Shown here: piece after piece, positions 1 through 8,538 of the stretch
Position numbering within the stretch: the first letter of the stretch is position 1
Layout: each line of letters starts with the position of its first letter
Notes under the pieces: model-generated
Seen by the model: the letters and a program-made list of their open reading frames with translations, nothing else
Database searches by the model: none
What the model was told of the DNA's origin: nothing
Origin: Promicromonospora sukumoe 327MFSha3.1
GTDB lineage: Bacteria > Actinomycetota > Actinomycetes > Actinomycetales > Cellulomonadaceae
Direction: 5' to 3'
Assembly: GCF_000385135.1 (NCBI RefSeq)
Contig: NZ_ARQM01000013.1
Coordinates: forward strand, 285,289 to 349,288
Length of the DNA stretch: 64,000 nt
Translations under genes and position numbers: made by a program

Positions 1-38
1 CACGGGCCACCCTGGCGACTGCGCCGTCCTTCTCGCGC

Positions 39-755
39 GTGACGCGTCCCTCGACCGTCGACCTGATCCAGACCGAGCTGCGCAACGCGGTGTACGCGGG
101 CGTGCTCGCCGTCGGCTCGCCGATCCGCGAGGTGGAGGTGGCGACGCAGCTCGGCGTGAGCCGCGGGCCGCTGCGGGAGGCCGCCCAGCGCCTGGTCCAG
201 GAGGGGCTGCTGGTGGCGACGCCGGGGCGCGGCATGCGCGTCGCGACGATCTCGCGGGAGCGGCTCCCGGCGCTCTACGAGGCGCGCAAGTCGGTGGAGA
301 TCACCGCGGCCCGCCTGCTCGTCCGCTCCGGGGACGACGCCGCGCTGTCGAGCGTGCGCCGGGCGCACGACGAGCTCGTCGACGCGAACCGCACCGGTGA
401 CGCCCGCCGGGTCGGCGGGGCCGACCTGAACCTGCACTGGGCGCTCGTAGCGGCGACCGGTAACCCCTGGCTCACCCGCTGGATGACCACGCTCATCGTC
501 GAGGTGCGGATGGCCACCTTCTCCGTGAGCGACGAGTACGTGGTCCGCAAGGACACCGCCGACGCACACGCCGTGATCGTCGAGCGGCTCGAGGCCCGCG
601 ACGAGGAGGGCCTCGTCAGGACCATCACCGACATGCTCGACGGCGCCGTCGCGCGGCTGCTCGGCAAGGAGGACAAGCCGGTCGAGACACTCGAGGAGCC
701 GGCGGACGCGCCGGCGATCACCCTCGGCCCGATCGACGCGCCGGACGAGCCGTAG
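39..755 (+). CDS. GntR-family (FCD subfamily) transcriptional regulator
   Basis: A DNA-binding regulator of the FadR/FCD branch of the GntR family. An N-terminal winged helix lies at about residues 5-70 (with VSRGPLREAAQRL, the typical recognition-helix region), followed by an all-helical FCD ligand-binding domain at about 80-215. FCD regulators usually sense small organic acids or sugar acids. The GTG at 39 is the first plausible start in the window, but the frame is open upstream to base 1, so the true start may lie outside. The C-terminal 25 residues are acidic and Pro/Ala-rich, beyond the usual FCD end. It converges with the ROK repressor; the target and ligand are unknown. Confidence 0.85.
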   Translation: MTRPSTVDLIQTELRNAVYAGVLAVGSPIREVEVATQLGVSRGPLREAAQRLVQEGLLVATPGRGMRVATISRERLPALYEARKSVEITAARLLVRSGDDAALSSVRRAHDELVDANRTGDARRVGGADLNLHWALVAATGNPWLTRWMTTLIVEVRMATFSVSDEYVVRKDTADAHAVIVERLEARDEEGLVRTITDMLDGAVARLLGKEDKPVETLEEPADAPAITLGPIDAPDEP

Positions 756-771
756 GGCTCGAGCCCGGCCC

Positions 772-810
772 GCTGGTCGAGCCGTCTCGCTGGTCGAGCC
801 TGTCGAGACC
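772..810. repeat. Dispersed GCTGGTCGAGC / TGTCGAGACC repeat
   Basis: Two copies of GCTGGTCGAGC (about 772-782 and 790-800), the second continuing into CTGTCGAGACC. It sits between two convergent genes and is the same short family as the larger palindrome at 3361-3404. It is probably a REP-like element; a terminator role is possible. Confidence 0.6.
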
Positions 811-828
811 CGGCCCCCGACCGGCCGC

Positions 829-2067
829 CTAGACCCAGGCCGCCGGGTCCGCGAGCACGGCCTGCAGCACCTCGCGGGCACCGCCCGTCAGCGCTGCCTG
901 CGGCCCGGCCTGCGCGGCCCTGACCTGCAGGTCCACGAACGGGGCCGCGAGCACGCGGTCGGCGAGCACGGCCTCGATGTCGGCGCGCAGCCACGGCAGC
1001 AGGTCGGTGTAGGCGCCGCCGAGCACGATCGTCGAGACGTCGAGCAGGTTCACGAAGTCGGCGAGCGCCGAGCCGAGGGCCCGCCCGGCGGGGAGGGCGC
1101 CGTCGGCCGACGCTCCCCCGCTGTCCGGCACCCCCGGGCCGCCGTCGGCGAGGCGTTCGACGAGCGCGGCGAGCGGGGCGTCGGGCGGTAGCCCCGCCGC
1201 GCGCATCATGGCCGCCTTGCCCGCGTACTGTTCCAGGCAGCCGAAGGCGCCGCACGAGCAGCGCGGCCCGGCGGGGTCGACGACGACGTGCCCGATCTCG
1301 CCGTTCCAGCCCCGCTCCCCCAGGAAGAGCGCGCGGTCGACGACGATGGCCGCGCCGATGCCGACGTCACCCGAGACGAAGACGAACGAGTCGGGCGCGG
1401 CGACGTCGGACCCGCCGGCGAGCTCCGCGAGCGCCGCGAGCTTGGCCTCGTTGGCGATGCGGACGGGCAGCTCGCCAAGGCCCAGCAGGCCGACCGGCTC
1501 GAGCGATGACCAGCCCAGGTTGGGCGCCACCTCCAGCAGGCCGGTGCGCGGGTCGACCAGGCCCGGCAGGGCGAGCCGCGCGCCCGCGACCGTCATGCCC
1601 GCCGCGGCGACGCCGTCGCACACCTCGCGGGCGAGCTCGCCGAGGCGGCCGAGCACCACGGCGGGGTCGCTGTCGTGGAACGCGCCCGGGACCACGCGGT
1701 CGGCCACGACCTCGCCGGTGAGATCGAGCACACGCACGCCCAGGTAGTCCACGTTGACCTCGAGGCCGAGGCCCACGAGGGACCGGGGTGCCGGGACCAG
1801 CGGGACAGCGGGCCGGCCGGCCCGGCCGCCGGTCACGGCGGGCAGCTCGCGCACCAGGCGCGCGGCCACGAGCTGGTCCACCAGCGTGGACACCGTGGCC
1901 CGGGCCAGACCGGTCGCGGCCGCCACCCCCGCGCGGGAGAGTGGTTCAGGCACCTCGAACACCGCGCGGGCGACGAGCTCCAGGTTGTGCTCGCGCAGGG
2001 AGTGCTGGCGGGCCGCGGCGGGGCCCGTCCGCGTGGAGGTGTCGTGGGCGGTCCCGGCGGTGGTCAC
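829..2067 (-). CDS. xylR: ROK-family transcriptional repressor, probable xylose repressor XylR
   Basis: Repressor of the ROK family (412 aa). An N-terminal MarR-like winged helix at about residues 20-80 ([18 protein letters not shown]) is followed by a sugar-kinase-like ROK domain. The ROK zinc motif [10 protein letters not shown] is at about residues 269-278, preceded by the EIGH motif. The GTG at 2067 is chosen because it precedes the conserved N-terminus; the frame runs open far upstream opposite xylA, but that part is antisense to xylA. The gene is divergent from xylA-xylB, with a palindrome in the 90-bp gap. In this family D-xylose or glucose binding modulates operator binding. Xylose specificity is inferred from position only. 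Confidence 0.88.
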   Translation of the reverse strand: MTTAGTAHDTSTRTGPAAARQHSLREHNLELVARAVFEVPEPLSRAGVAAATGLARATVSTLVDQLVAARLVRELPAVTGGRAGRPAVPLVPAPRSLVGLGLEVNVDYLGVRVLDLTGEVVADRVVPGAFHDSDPAVVLGRLGELAREVCDGVAAAGMTVAGARLALPGLVDPRTGLLEVAPNLGWSSLEPVGLLGLGELPVRIANEAKLAALAELAGGSDVAAPDSFVFVSGDVGIGAAIVVDRALFLGERGWNGEIGHVVVDPAGPRCSCGAFGCLEQYAGKAAMMRAAGLPPDAPLAALVERLADGGPGVPDSGGASADGALPAGRALGSALADFVNLLDVSTIVLGGAYTDLLPWLRADIEAVLADRVLAAPFVDLQVRAAQAGPQAALTGGAREVLQAVLADPAAWV

Positions 2068-2093
2068 GCCTTGACTGTAGCCGAGGGCCGGGT

Positions 2094-2116
2094 AATAGTT
2101 CAGTCGTACAACTAAT
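2094..2116. promoter_or_regulatory. Candidate XylR operator between xylR and xylA
   Basis: Inverted repeat TAGTT (2096-2100), 9-nt spacer, AACTA (2110-2114); the outer bases extend the symmetry (AATAGTT against AACTAAT). It lies in the shared 90-bp divergent gap and is AT-rich against a very GC-rich background. The half-site resembles TTAGTT/AACTAA-type sites seen for XylR proteins of the ROK family. Confidence 0.6.
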
Positions 2117-2157
2117 GCGGCGCCGCATGCCGGGGCCGCCCTCGACGAGGAGACCCC

Positions 2158-3312
2158 GTGAGCGACATCAAGTACTCGTTCGGCCTGTGGACCGTCGGCT
2201 GGCCCGCCGCCGACCCGTTCGGCACGGCGACCCGCCCCGAGCTGGACCCGGCCGAGTCGGTCCGCAAGCTCGCCGACCTCGGTGCCTGGGGCTTCACGTT
2301 CCACGACAACGACGTCTACCCCTTCGGCTCGGACGACACCGAGCGCCAGAAGCACATCGACTCCGTCAAGAAGGCCTCCGCCGACACCGGCCTGGTCTGC
2401 GAGATGGTCACCACCAACACGTTCACGCACCCCGTCTTCAAGGACGGCGCGTTCACCTCCAACAACCGCGAGGTGCGCCGCTTCGGCCTGCGCAAGGTGC
2501 TGCGCAACGTGGACCTCGCCGCCGACATGGGCGCGTCCACGTTCGTCATGTGGGGTGGCCGCGAGGGCACCGAGTACGACAACTCGAAGGACCTCAACGC
2601 CGCGCACGCGCGCTACGCCGAGGGCATCGACACCGTCGCCTCGTACATCAAGGAGAAGGGCTACGGGCTGAAGATCGCCCTGGAGCCCAAGCCGAACGAG
2701 CCCCGCGGCGACATCTTCCTGCCGACCATCGGGCACGCCATCGCGCTGATCGACTCGCTCGACAACGCCGACATCGTGGGCCTCAACCCCGAGGTCGGTC
2801 ACGAGCAAATGGCCGGCCTGAACTACACGCACGGCATCGCCCTGGCGCTGCACGTGGGCAAGCTGTTCCACATCGACCTGAACGGTCAGCACGGCCCGAA
2901 GTACGACCAGGACCTCGTGTTCGGTCACGGCGACCTGCTGTCCGCGTTCTTCACCGTGGACCTGCTGGAGAACGGCTTCCCGAACGGCGGCCCCCGCTAC
3001 GAGGGCCCGCGCCACTTCGACTACAAGCCCTCGCGCACCGAGTACCTCGACGGCGTGTGGGAGTCGGCCGCGGCCAACATGAAGACCTACGACCTGCTCG
3101 CCGCCAAGGCGAAGCAGTACCGCGAGGACCCCGAGGTCCAGGCCGCGTTCGAGCAGGCCGGGATCTTCGAGCTGGGCCAGTCGACGCTCGCCGAGGGCGA
3201 GTCGTTCGACTCCTTCCTCGCCGAGGCCGACCCCGACGTCGACGCCCTCGCCGAGAAGGACTACGGCCTGGTCCGCCTGCACCAGCTGGCGCTGAACCAC
3301 CTGATCGGCTGA
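2158..3312 (+). CDS. xylA: Xylose isomerase (class I)
   Basis: Converts D-xylose to D-xylulose (and glucose to fructose) in the cytoplasm, the first step of bacterial xylose use. The 384-aa protein has the short class I (actinomycete) length. Visible active-site segments are HDNDVYPFG at about 49-57 (catalytic His), [10 protein letters not shown] at about 176-185 (metal-binding Glu and Lys), [11 protein letters not shown] at about 210-220 (metal His) and HIDLNGQ at about 238-244. The GTG start has AGGAG about six bases upstream. It is followed by xylB after a 180-bp gap that carries a repeat hairpin, and is divergent from the ROK repressor, which probably controls both genes. Confidence 0.97.
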   Translation: MSDIKYSFGLWTVGWPAADPFGTATRPELDPAESVRKLADLGAWGFTFHDNDVYPFGSDDTERQKHIDSVKKASADTGLVCEMVTTNTFTHPVFKDGAFTSNNREVRRFGLRKVLRNVDLAADMGASTFVMWGGREGTEYDNSKDLNAAHARYAEGIDTVASYIKEKGYGLKIALEPKPNEPRGDIFLPTIGHAIALIDSLDNADIVGLNPEVGHEQMAGLNYTHGIALALHVGKLFHIDLNGQHGPKYDQDLVFGHGDLLSAFFTVDLLENGFPNGGPRYEGPRHFDYKPSRTEYLDGVWESAAANMKTYDLLAAKAKQYREDPEVQAAFEQAGIFELGQSTLAEGESFDSFLAEADPDVDALAEKDYGLVRLHQLALNHLIG

Positions 3313-3337
3313 CCCCTCCGCCGGTCAAGCCACATCC

Positions 3338-3404
3338 GCTGGTCGAGCCGGCCCACCGCTGGTCGAGCTTGTCGAGACCTCACCAGGTCTCGACAAGCTC
3401 GACC
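3338..3404. repeat. Intercistronic REP-like palindrome between xylA and xylB
   Basis: GGTCGAGCTTGTCGAGACC (3361-3379), a 6-nt loop, and its perfect complement (3386-3404): a 19-bp stem. Two further GCTGGTCGAGC units precede it (about 3339-3347 and 3359-3368). It belongs to the TCGACAAGCTC repeat family and could act as a partial terminator or mRNA 3' stabiliser between xylA and xylB. Confidence 0.75.
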
Positions 3405-3406
3405 GA

Positions 3407-3447
3407 CGTGCGTCCGACACGCTCGACCAGCGTGCGTCCGACGCGCT
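3407..3447. repeat. Direct repeat CGTGCGTCCGAC(A/G)CGCT, two copies
   Basis: 17-bp units at 3407-3423 and 3431-3447 with a single difference, separated by 7 bp, immediately downstream of the palindrome and 48 bp before the xylB start. The function is unknown; it may be part of the repeat element or a regulator site for xylB. Confidence 0.6.
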
Positions 3448-3494
3448 GTAGCGTGTCAGTCGCCTCTCCCTACGAACCACCTCCTGGAGCACCG

Positions 3495-5003
3495 ATGCCC
3501 CTCGTCGCCGGCGTGGACACGTCCACGCAGTCCTGCAAGATCGTCGTGCGCGACGCCGAGACCGGGGCGCTGGTCCGCACCGGTTCCGCCAAGCACCCCG
3601 ACGGCACGGAGGTGGACCCGCAGCACTGGTGGGACGCCTTCCAGGAGGCGGCAGCCGCCGCGGGCGGCCTGGCCGACGTCGCCGCGATCTCGGTGGGCGG
3701 CCAGCAGCACGGCATGGTCACCCTCGATGCCGACGGCAACGTCGTGCGCCCGGCGCTGCTCTGGAACGACACCCGCTCCGCGCCGTCGGCCGAGGCTCTG
3801 ATCAGCGAGCTCGGCGACGGCAGCCGCGAGGCCGGGGCGCAGGCCTGGGCCGACGCCGTCGGCTCCGTGCTCGTCGCGTCCCTGACCGTCACCAAGCTGC
3901 GCTGGCTGCGCGACAACGAGCCCGAGAACGCGGCCCGCGTCGCCGCCGTCGCGCTCCCCCACGACTGGCTGTCGTGGCGCATCGCGGGCTACGGCCCCGC
4001 GGGCGACCCGACCGCTCCCCTGGGCCCGCAGCTCGACAAGCTGTTCACCGACCGCTCGGACGCCTCGGGCACCGGGTACTACGACGCCGCCGTCGGCGAG
4101 TACCGGCCTGACCTGCTGGAACGCGCCCTGGGCCGGACCGACGTCGTGCTCCCGCGCGTGGTCGGCGTGGCCGAGGCGGGCGCCGTCGCACACCCGAGCA
4201 TCGCGGGCGCCGACCTCGACCCTTCGACAGGCTCAGGGACCGGCTGCCTCATCGGCCCCGGCGCGGGCGACAACGCCGGCGCGTCCCTCGGGCTCGGCAT
4301 GACGCCGGGCGACATCGCCATCTCGATCGGCACCTCCGGTGTGGTGTCCGCCGTCGCTCCCAAGCGCACCGCGGACGGCACCGGCGCGATCAACGGGTTC
4401 GCCGACGCGACCGGGAACGCCCTCATGCTCGCCGTCACGCTCAACGCGGCGCGCGTGCTGGACGCCGCCCGCGAGGTGCTCGACGTCGACTTCGACGAAC
4501 TCGCCGAGCTGGCGCTCCAGGCCCCGCCCGGCTCCGACGGCCTGGTGCTCGTGCCGTACCTGGAGGGCGAGCGCACCCCCAACCGGCCCGACGCCACCGG
4601 CACGCTGCACGGCATCCGCCTCGCGACGTCGACCCGCTCGCACCTGGCGCGCGCCTACATCGAGGGCATGCTCTGCGGGCTCGCCGACGGTCTGGACGCG
4701 CTGCGCGCCCAGGGTGTCGCGGTGGAGCGCGTGATGCTGATCGGCGGTGCCGCGCAGTCCCCGGCCGTGCAGCAGATCGCCCCGCAGGTCTTCGGCCTGC
4801 CGATCGGCATCCCCGAGCCGGGCGAGTACGTGGCCGACGGCGCCGCGCGCCAGGCCGCGTGGACGCTCGCCGCGGCGTCGGCCCCGGGCGGCGCGGACGA
4901 CGTCGCCGCACCCGCCTGGTCGACGACGATCGCGACCACGCTGGCGGCCGACCCGAAGCCCGTGGTTCGCGAGCAGTACGCGGCGGTCCGCGACCTGGTC
5001 TGA
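3495..5003 (+). CDS. xylB: Xylulokinase
   Basis: FGGY-family sugar kinase (502 aa) that phosphorylates D-xylulose to xylulose-5-phosphate using ATP, feeding the pentose phosphate pathway. The FGGY_N domain ([13 protein letters not shown] at the N-terminus, GGQQHGMV near 75) covers about 3-235 and FGGY_C about 255-460 ([28 protein letters not shown]). ATG at 3495 is preceded by GGAG; upstream in-frame sequence lies in intergenic repeats. Oddity: residues about 242-249 (PSTGSGT) are encoded by a CCTTCGACAGGCTCAGG repeat unit inserted in the linker before the ATPase core, giving extra residues relative to the usual short loop there. The frame is intact, so the kinase is probably active. Confidence 0.95.
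   Translation: MPLVAGVDTSTQSCKIVVRDAETGALVRTGSAKHPDGTEVDPQHWWDAFQEAAAAAGGLADVAAISVGGQQHGMVTLDADGNVVRPALLWNDTRSAPSAEALISELGDGSREAGAQAWADAVGSVLVASLTVTKLRWLRDNEPENAARVAAVALPHDWLSWRIAGYGPAGDPTAPLGPQLDKLFTDRSDASGTGYYDAAVGEYRPDLLERALGRTDVVLPRVVGVAEAGAVAHPSIAGADLDPSTGSGTGCLIGPGAGDNAGASLGLGMTPGDIAISIGTSGVVSAVAPKRTADGTGAINGFADATGNALMLAVTLNAARVLDAAREVLDVDFDELAELALQAPPGSDGLVLVPYLEGERTPNRPDATGTLHGIRLATSTRSHLARAYIEGMLCGLADGLDALRAQGVAVERVMLIGGAAQSPAVQQIAPQVFGLPIGIPEPGEYVADGAARQAAWTLAAASAPGGADDVAAPAWSTTIATTLAADPKPVVREQYAAVRDLV
4219..4240. repeat. Repeat unit CCTTCGACAGGCTCAGG embedded in xylB
   Basis: An imperfect palindrome with the core TCGACAGGCTC, matching the TCGACAAGCTC core of the xylA-xylB intergenic palindrome. 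It lies in frame within xylB and encodes a small polar loop. Elements of this type are usually intergenic. Confidence 0.65.
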
Positions 5004-5045
5004 GCTGTCGGCGGGCGTGGCCGCGCCCGGGAACCACCACGAACT

Positions 5046-5096
5046 CGGGGTGTGTTGCTCTCAGTAGAACTTGTCTACGCAGAGCAACACACCCCG
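5046..5096. terminator. Bidirectional terminator between xylB and folA
   Basis: 16-bp perfect stem CGGGGTGTGTTGCTCT (5046-5061) with its complement (5081-5096), and an inner GTAG/CTAC stem in the loop. It lies between convergent genes. No T-tract is obvious on either side. Confidence 0.8.
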
Positions 5097-5107
5097 GATT
5101 CGTACGG

Positions 5108-5632
5108 TCACCCTGGCTGGTCGGAACGCGTGTACCGCAGGTGCCGGAACCGCAGCCCGGAGGACGACGTCGTCCACTCCGTCGCGGAGGCGACCGACCA
5201 CTCCGGACCGATCTCCGGGGCGTACACGTCGCCCTCGACCTCGGTGTTGATCTCGCTCACCTCGAGCACGTCCGCGACGGGCATCGCGGCGTTGTAGATC
5301 TGCGACCCGCCCATCACCCAGATCTCGTCGCCGCCCGGCGCGTCGGCCGCGACCGTGAGCGCCTCGCCCAGGGTGCCGGCCGGCACGACGTCGCCGTCGG
5401 CGTCGGGCACCCCGTGAGGGCCGCGCGAGGAGATGACGATGTTGGTGCGCCCCGGCAGCGGACGCCTGGGCAGCGACTCCCAGGTGAGCCGGCCCATCAC
5501 GACGGGGTGCCCGGCCGTGGTGCGCTTGAAGTGCGCGAAGTCCTCGGGCACGTGCCACGGGATGTCGCCGCCGGCGCCGATCACGGGCCGGCCTGCGGCG
5601 TCGCGCGCCTGCCCCCAGATGAGCCCGATCAT
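5108..5632 (-). CDS. folA: Dihydrofolate reductase
   Basis: Reduces dihydrofolate to tetrahydrofolate with NADPH. The 174-aa protein has the normal short bacterial length. Visible motifs are the N-terminal [11 protein letters not shown] strand, GGDIPWHVPEDFAHFK with the catalytic acidic residue after PE, VVMGRLTWESLP (NADPH loop), and WVMGGSQIYNAAM. The start ATG overlaps the thyA stop by one base (TGATG), showing translational coupling with thyA, whose reaction produces the dihydrofolate that this enzyme recycles. Confidence 0.96.
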   Translation of the reverse strand: MIGLIWGQARDAAGRPVIGAGGDIPWHVPEDFAHFKRTTAGHPVVMGRLTWESLPRRPLPGRTNIVISSRGPHGVPDADGDVVPAGTLGEALTVAADAPGGDEIWVMGGSQIYNAAMPVADVLEVSEINTEVEGDVYAPEIGPEWSVASATEWTTSSSGLRFRHLRYTRSDQPG

Positions 5633-6435
5633 CAGACGGCGATCGGGGCCTTGATGGTGGGGTGCGAGACGTACCCCAGCACCTCGACGTCCTCGAACTC
5701 GTAGTCGAAGATCGAGTCGCGCGGGGCGAGCCGCAACGACGGGTAGGGGTACGGGTCGCGCGCGAGCTGCGTCTCGACCTGCTCCACGTGGTTGTCGTAG
5801 ATGTGCACGTCGCCGCCGGTCCAGACGAACTCGCCGACCTCGAGCCCGGTCTGCGCCGCGACCATGTGCGTCAGCAGCGCGTAGGACGCGATGTTGAACG
5901 GCACCCCGAGGAACAGGTCGGCCGAGCGCTGGTAGAGCTGGCAGCTCAGCTTGCCGTCCGCCACGTAGAACTGGAACAGGGCGTGGCACGGCGGGAGCGC
6001 CATGTCGTCCACCTCGGCCGGGTTCCACGCCGTGACGATGTGCCGCCGCGAGTCGGGGTTGGTGCGGATCTGCTCGACGACCTTGGCGATCTGGTCCACG
6101 TGCCCGCCGTCGGGAGTGGGCCACGAGCGCCACTGGACCCCGTAGACCGGGCCCAGCTCGCCCGACTCGTCGGCCCAGTCGTCCCAGATCTTGACGCCGC
6201 GCTCCTGCAACCAGCGCACGTTGGAGTCGCCGCGCAGGAACCAGAGCAGCTCGTAGACGACCGACTTGAGGTGCACGCGCTTGGTGGTGATCAACGGGAA
6301 CCCCTTGGCCAGGTCGTACCGGATCTGCCGCCCGAACACGCTGCGCGTCCCCGTGCCGGTGCGGTCGCCCTTGCGGGCGCCGGTGGCGAGCACGTCACGG
6401 AGCAGGTCCTCGTACGGGGTGTCGATCTCGGTCAT
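5632..6435 (-). CDS. thyA: Thymidylate synthase (ThyA type)
   Basis: Methylates dUMP to dTMP using methylene-tetrahydrofolate and releases dihydrofolate. The 267-aa protein is of typical length. The active-site segment [13 protein letters not shown] carries the nucleophilic Cys at about 149; [17 protein letters not shown] and [13 protein letters not shown] are the folate/dUMP-binding segments. The ATG at 6435 is supported by a TAGGCT -10 box (6443-6448) ending 7 nt upstream, suggesting a leaderless mRNA. It is the first gene of a thyA-folA operon. Confidence 0.97.
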   Translation of the reverse strand: MTEIDTPYEDLLRDVLATGARKGDRTGTGTRSVFGRQIRYDLAKGFPLITTKRVHLKSVVYELLWFLRGDSNVRWLQERGVKIWDDWADESGELGPVYGVQWRSWPTPDGGHVDQIAKVVEQIRTNPDSRRHIVTAWNPAEVDDMALPPCHALFQFYVADGKLSCQLYQRSADLFLGVPFNIASYALLTHMVAAQTGLEVGEFVWTGGDVHIYDNHVEQVETQLARDPYPYPSLRLAPRDSIFDYEFEDVEVLGYVSHPTIKAPIAV

Positions 6436-6442
6436 GGGGGCA

Positions 6443-6448
6443 AGCCTA
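6443..6448 (-). promoter_or_regulatory. -10 box of leaderless thyA-folA transcript
   Basis: TAGGCT on the minus strand, then 7 nt to the thyA ATG. There is no Shine-Dalgarno sequence in between. Confidence 0.6.
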
Positions 6449-6485
6449 CGTCCGCGACCGCCGGGAGCCCGGGCAGCGCCACGGG

Positions 6486-7052
6486 TCAGGACCGGTCCGC
6501 CCGGAGCTCCTTGAGCCGGGCACCGCGCCGGCGGTAGAGCACGCCCATCGTCACGATCACGAGGGCCACGACGCCGCCCGCCACCGCGCCCCAGGCCGAC
6601 CCACCACGGAACGCGGGCCCGTCGACGTCGAGGATCCGCTCGCCGGCGTGCGCCGCCGCCGAGGTGCCCATGACGATCCCGAGCGTCAGCAGGTTGGGCA
6701 CCGCGAACACCACCGCCGCCGCGAGGTACCCGCTGCGCACCTGCCAGGACCGCCGGGTCAGCACGGCCTGCGCGAGGAACAGCACCGGGACCAGAGTGAA
6801 GACCGCGCCCACCATGAGCCCCCACCAGGCGCCCGCGGCGAACGAACCGTCCACCGCGTTGCCGATCACCTGGGCCCACCAGCGGGGCAGGAACGCGTCC
6901 AGGAACAGGTAGATCAGCCAGACGGCGAGGATCACGGCGGCTACGCCGAGCAGGCGCAGGCCGATGTCCTTCCAGTCCGGCCGCCACGCGGTTCTCCCCC
7001 CGCCCGACGTCGCCCCGGTCGCCCCCTGCTCGCCGCTCACGTTCTGCGCCAT
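6486..7052 (-). CDS. Predicted four-helix membrane protein, unknown function
   Basis: 188 aa. A Gly/Thr-rich cytoplasmic N-terminus of about 28 residues is followed by four hydrophobic segments at roughly 33-55, 72-98, 108-130 and 152-172, and a basic C-terminus ([16 protein letters not shown]). No catalytic motif or family signature is recognised. It lies upstream of thyA on the same strand but is separated by the thyA promoter, so a shared operon is unlikely. The ATG at 7052 is preceded by no clear ribosome-binding site; a weak GACGAT element lies at leaderless distance. Confidence 0.75.
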   Translation of the reverse strand: MAQNVSGEQGATGATSGGGRTAWRPDWKDIGLRLLGVAAVILAVWLIYLFLDAFLPRWWAQVIGNAVDGSFAAGAWWGLMVGAVFTLVPVLFLAQAVLTRRSWQVRSGYLAAAVVFAVPNLLTLGIVMGTSAAAHAGERILDVDGPAFRGGSAWGAVAGGVVALVIVTMGVLYRRRGARLKELRADRS

Positions 7053-7200
7053 GGGTGAGATCGTCGCAGCGTACGGGCCGCTCTGCCCGGCGAACGGGAA
7101 CGTCGCGGAGGCCGTTCGCGTTGAGCACTAGGCCGACCGACCGGGACCCGGAGCGTCCAGCTACGTGACCGTGTCGGTGAGCAGTGGAAGGATCACCCTC

Positions 7201-7680
7201 ATGACGGAGCAGACCACCACCCCGGGAGCCACGCCCACCGAGGACGCCGTGACCCCCTCACCCACGGACCCGCTGTGGGTGGAGCGCAACGGCACGCGCA
7301 CGTACACGGGCTTCTCGGCCCGCGGCGCGCGCGTGGAGATCGGACCGGCCAGCGCCGGTGCGGTGTTCACGCCGGGCGAGCTGCTGAAGGTCGCGCTCGC
7401 CGCCTGCGCCGGGATGAGCAGCGACCGCGCCTTCGCGCGCCGCCTGGGTGACGACTACAAGACCACGATCCGCGTCGAGGACCCCAAGGACATGGCGGAG
7501 GACCGGTACCCGGTGCTCACCGAGAAGTTCGAGATCGACCTGTCCGCCCTCGACGACGAGGACCGGGCCAAGCTCCTGACGATCGCCCAGCGGTCGATCG
7601 ACAAGGCCTGCACCGTCGGGCGCACGCTCGAGGCGGGCGCCCGGATCCCGGACGCGCAGTTCAACCAGCCGGAGGGCTGA
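7201..7680 (+). CDS. OsmC/Ohr-family peroxiredoxin-like protein
   Basis: 159-aa OsmC-fold protein, a family that reduces organic hydroperoxides through two cysteines. The two expected cysteines are present: Cys69 in [12 protein letters not shown] and Cys137 in KACTVGRTL. The ATG at 7201 is preferred over an upstream start at 7165 because GGAAGG lies about 9 nt before it and conserved sequence begins later. It is followed after only 2 nt by a conserved helical protein, so the two are co-transcribed. The physiological substrate is not evident; the group is often annotated only as OsmC family. Confidence 0.88.
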   Translation: MTEQTTTPGATPTEDAVTPSPTDPLWVERNGTRTYTGFSARGARVEIGPASAGAVFTPGELLKVALAACAGMSSDRAFARRLGDDYKTTIRVEDPKDMAEDRYPVLTEKFEIDLSALDDEDRAKLLTIAQRSIDKACTVGRTLEAGARIPDAQFNQPEG

Positions 7681-7682
7681 CC

Positions 7683-8462
7683 ATGACCGACGACAAGAAG
7701 CTGACCGCAGCCGAGTCCAACGGCAAGGCCACCCCGGGCGACTCGCTCGTCAAGCCCGACGGGTCGCTGCACGTCACCAAGGCGGACTGGCTCAACTACA
7801 AACCGGACGGCCCCCTCGACCATCTGGTGGACCGGGCCGTGACCATCCCCTCGGCCACCATCCACAAGCATGTGGACAAGGTGCGCGCGCGGAACCCCGA
7901 CGCCTCGCCGGCGGAGATCATCAAGCTCCTGGAGAAGGAGTACATGCGGGTCATCCAGACCACGGGCAGTGCCGTCGGCGCGGCCGCGGCGATCCCGGCG
8001 GTCGGCACCGCCGCGAGCGTCGCGCTGTCGACGAGCGACGTGGCGACGTTCTTCGCGTCGTCCGCGGCGTTCTCGCTCGCCATCGCGGACGTGCACGGGA
8101 TCGACGTCCAGGACGTCCCGCGCCGGCGCGCGCTCCTGCTCGCCACCGTGCTCGGTGACAAGGGTGCGAAGGACGTCGAGGACGCCATCGGCGGCTCCGG
8201 TGTCGCGTGGGGCAAGGTGCTGCTCACGAGCATGCCCCGCGGCACGCTCCAGCGCGTCAACAAGGCGCTGACCCACCAGTTCATCAAGAAGCAGATCGCC
8301 AAGCAGGGCAGCCTGCTGCTCGGGCGCATCCTGCCGTTCGGCATCGGGGCCGTCGTCGGCCTGGTCGGCGCCCGCGCGCTCGGCCACACCGTCATCGCGC
8401 AGTCCCGTGCCGCGTTCGGCCCGCCGCCGGACCGGTTCCCGCGCGTCATCGAGCAGAAGTAG
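7683..8462 (+). CDS. Conserved helical protein with Gly/Ala-rich hydrophobic segments
   Basis: 259 aa, not confidently assigned. A polar N-terminus (about 1-85) with VDRAVTIPSATIHKHVDKVRARNP is followed by a Gly/Ala-rich amphipathic region at 95-145 (GSAVGAAAAIPAVGTAASVALS) and a hydrophobic stretch near 215-235 (LLLGRILPFGIGAVVGLVGARALG). The pattern resembles EcsC-like or glycine-zipper membrane-associated proteins, but similarity is judged by eye only. It starts 2 nt after the OsmC stop, so translational coupling is likely and a role in oxidative or envelope stress is an inference. Confidence 0.7.
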   Translation: MTDDKKLTAAESNGKATPGDSLVKPDGSLHVTKADWLNYKPDGPLDHLVDRAVTIPSATIHKHVDKVRARNPDASPAEIIKLLEKEYMRVIQTTGSAVGAAAAIPAVGTAASVALSTSDVATFFASSAAFSLAIADVHGIDVQDVPRRRALLLATVLGDKGAKDVEDAIGGSGVAWGKVLLTSMPRGTLQRVNKALTHQFIKKQIAKQGSLLLGRILPFGIGAVVGLVGARALGHTVIAQSRAAFGPPPDRFPRVIEQK

Positions 8463-8525
8463 GTCGTTCCCGGCACCGAGCGGCCGATATATGCGGGCGG
8501 CGAGGCGGGATTCCGGGACCCGACC

Positions 8526-8531
8526 TAGGCT
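8526..8531 (+). promoter_or_regulatory. -10 box of leaderless aminotransferase gene
   Basis: TAGGCT, then 7 nt to the ATG at 8539. No ribosome-binding site is visible. Confidence 0.6.
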
Positions 8532-8538
8532 GCGGGTC

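Noticed and set aside
2068..3300. Minus-strand extension of the ROK frame across xylA
   Set aside because: It is antisense to a fully recognisable xylose isomerase and carries no domain; the ROK protein begins at 2067.
1788..3494. Plus-strand extension upstream of xylB
   Set aside because: It crosses xylR antisense sequence and xylA in another frame; xylulokinase similarity starts only at 3495.
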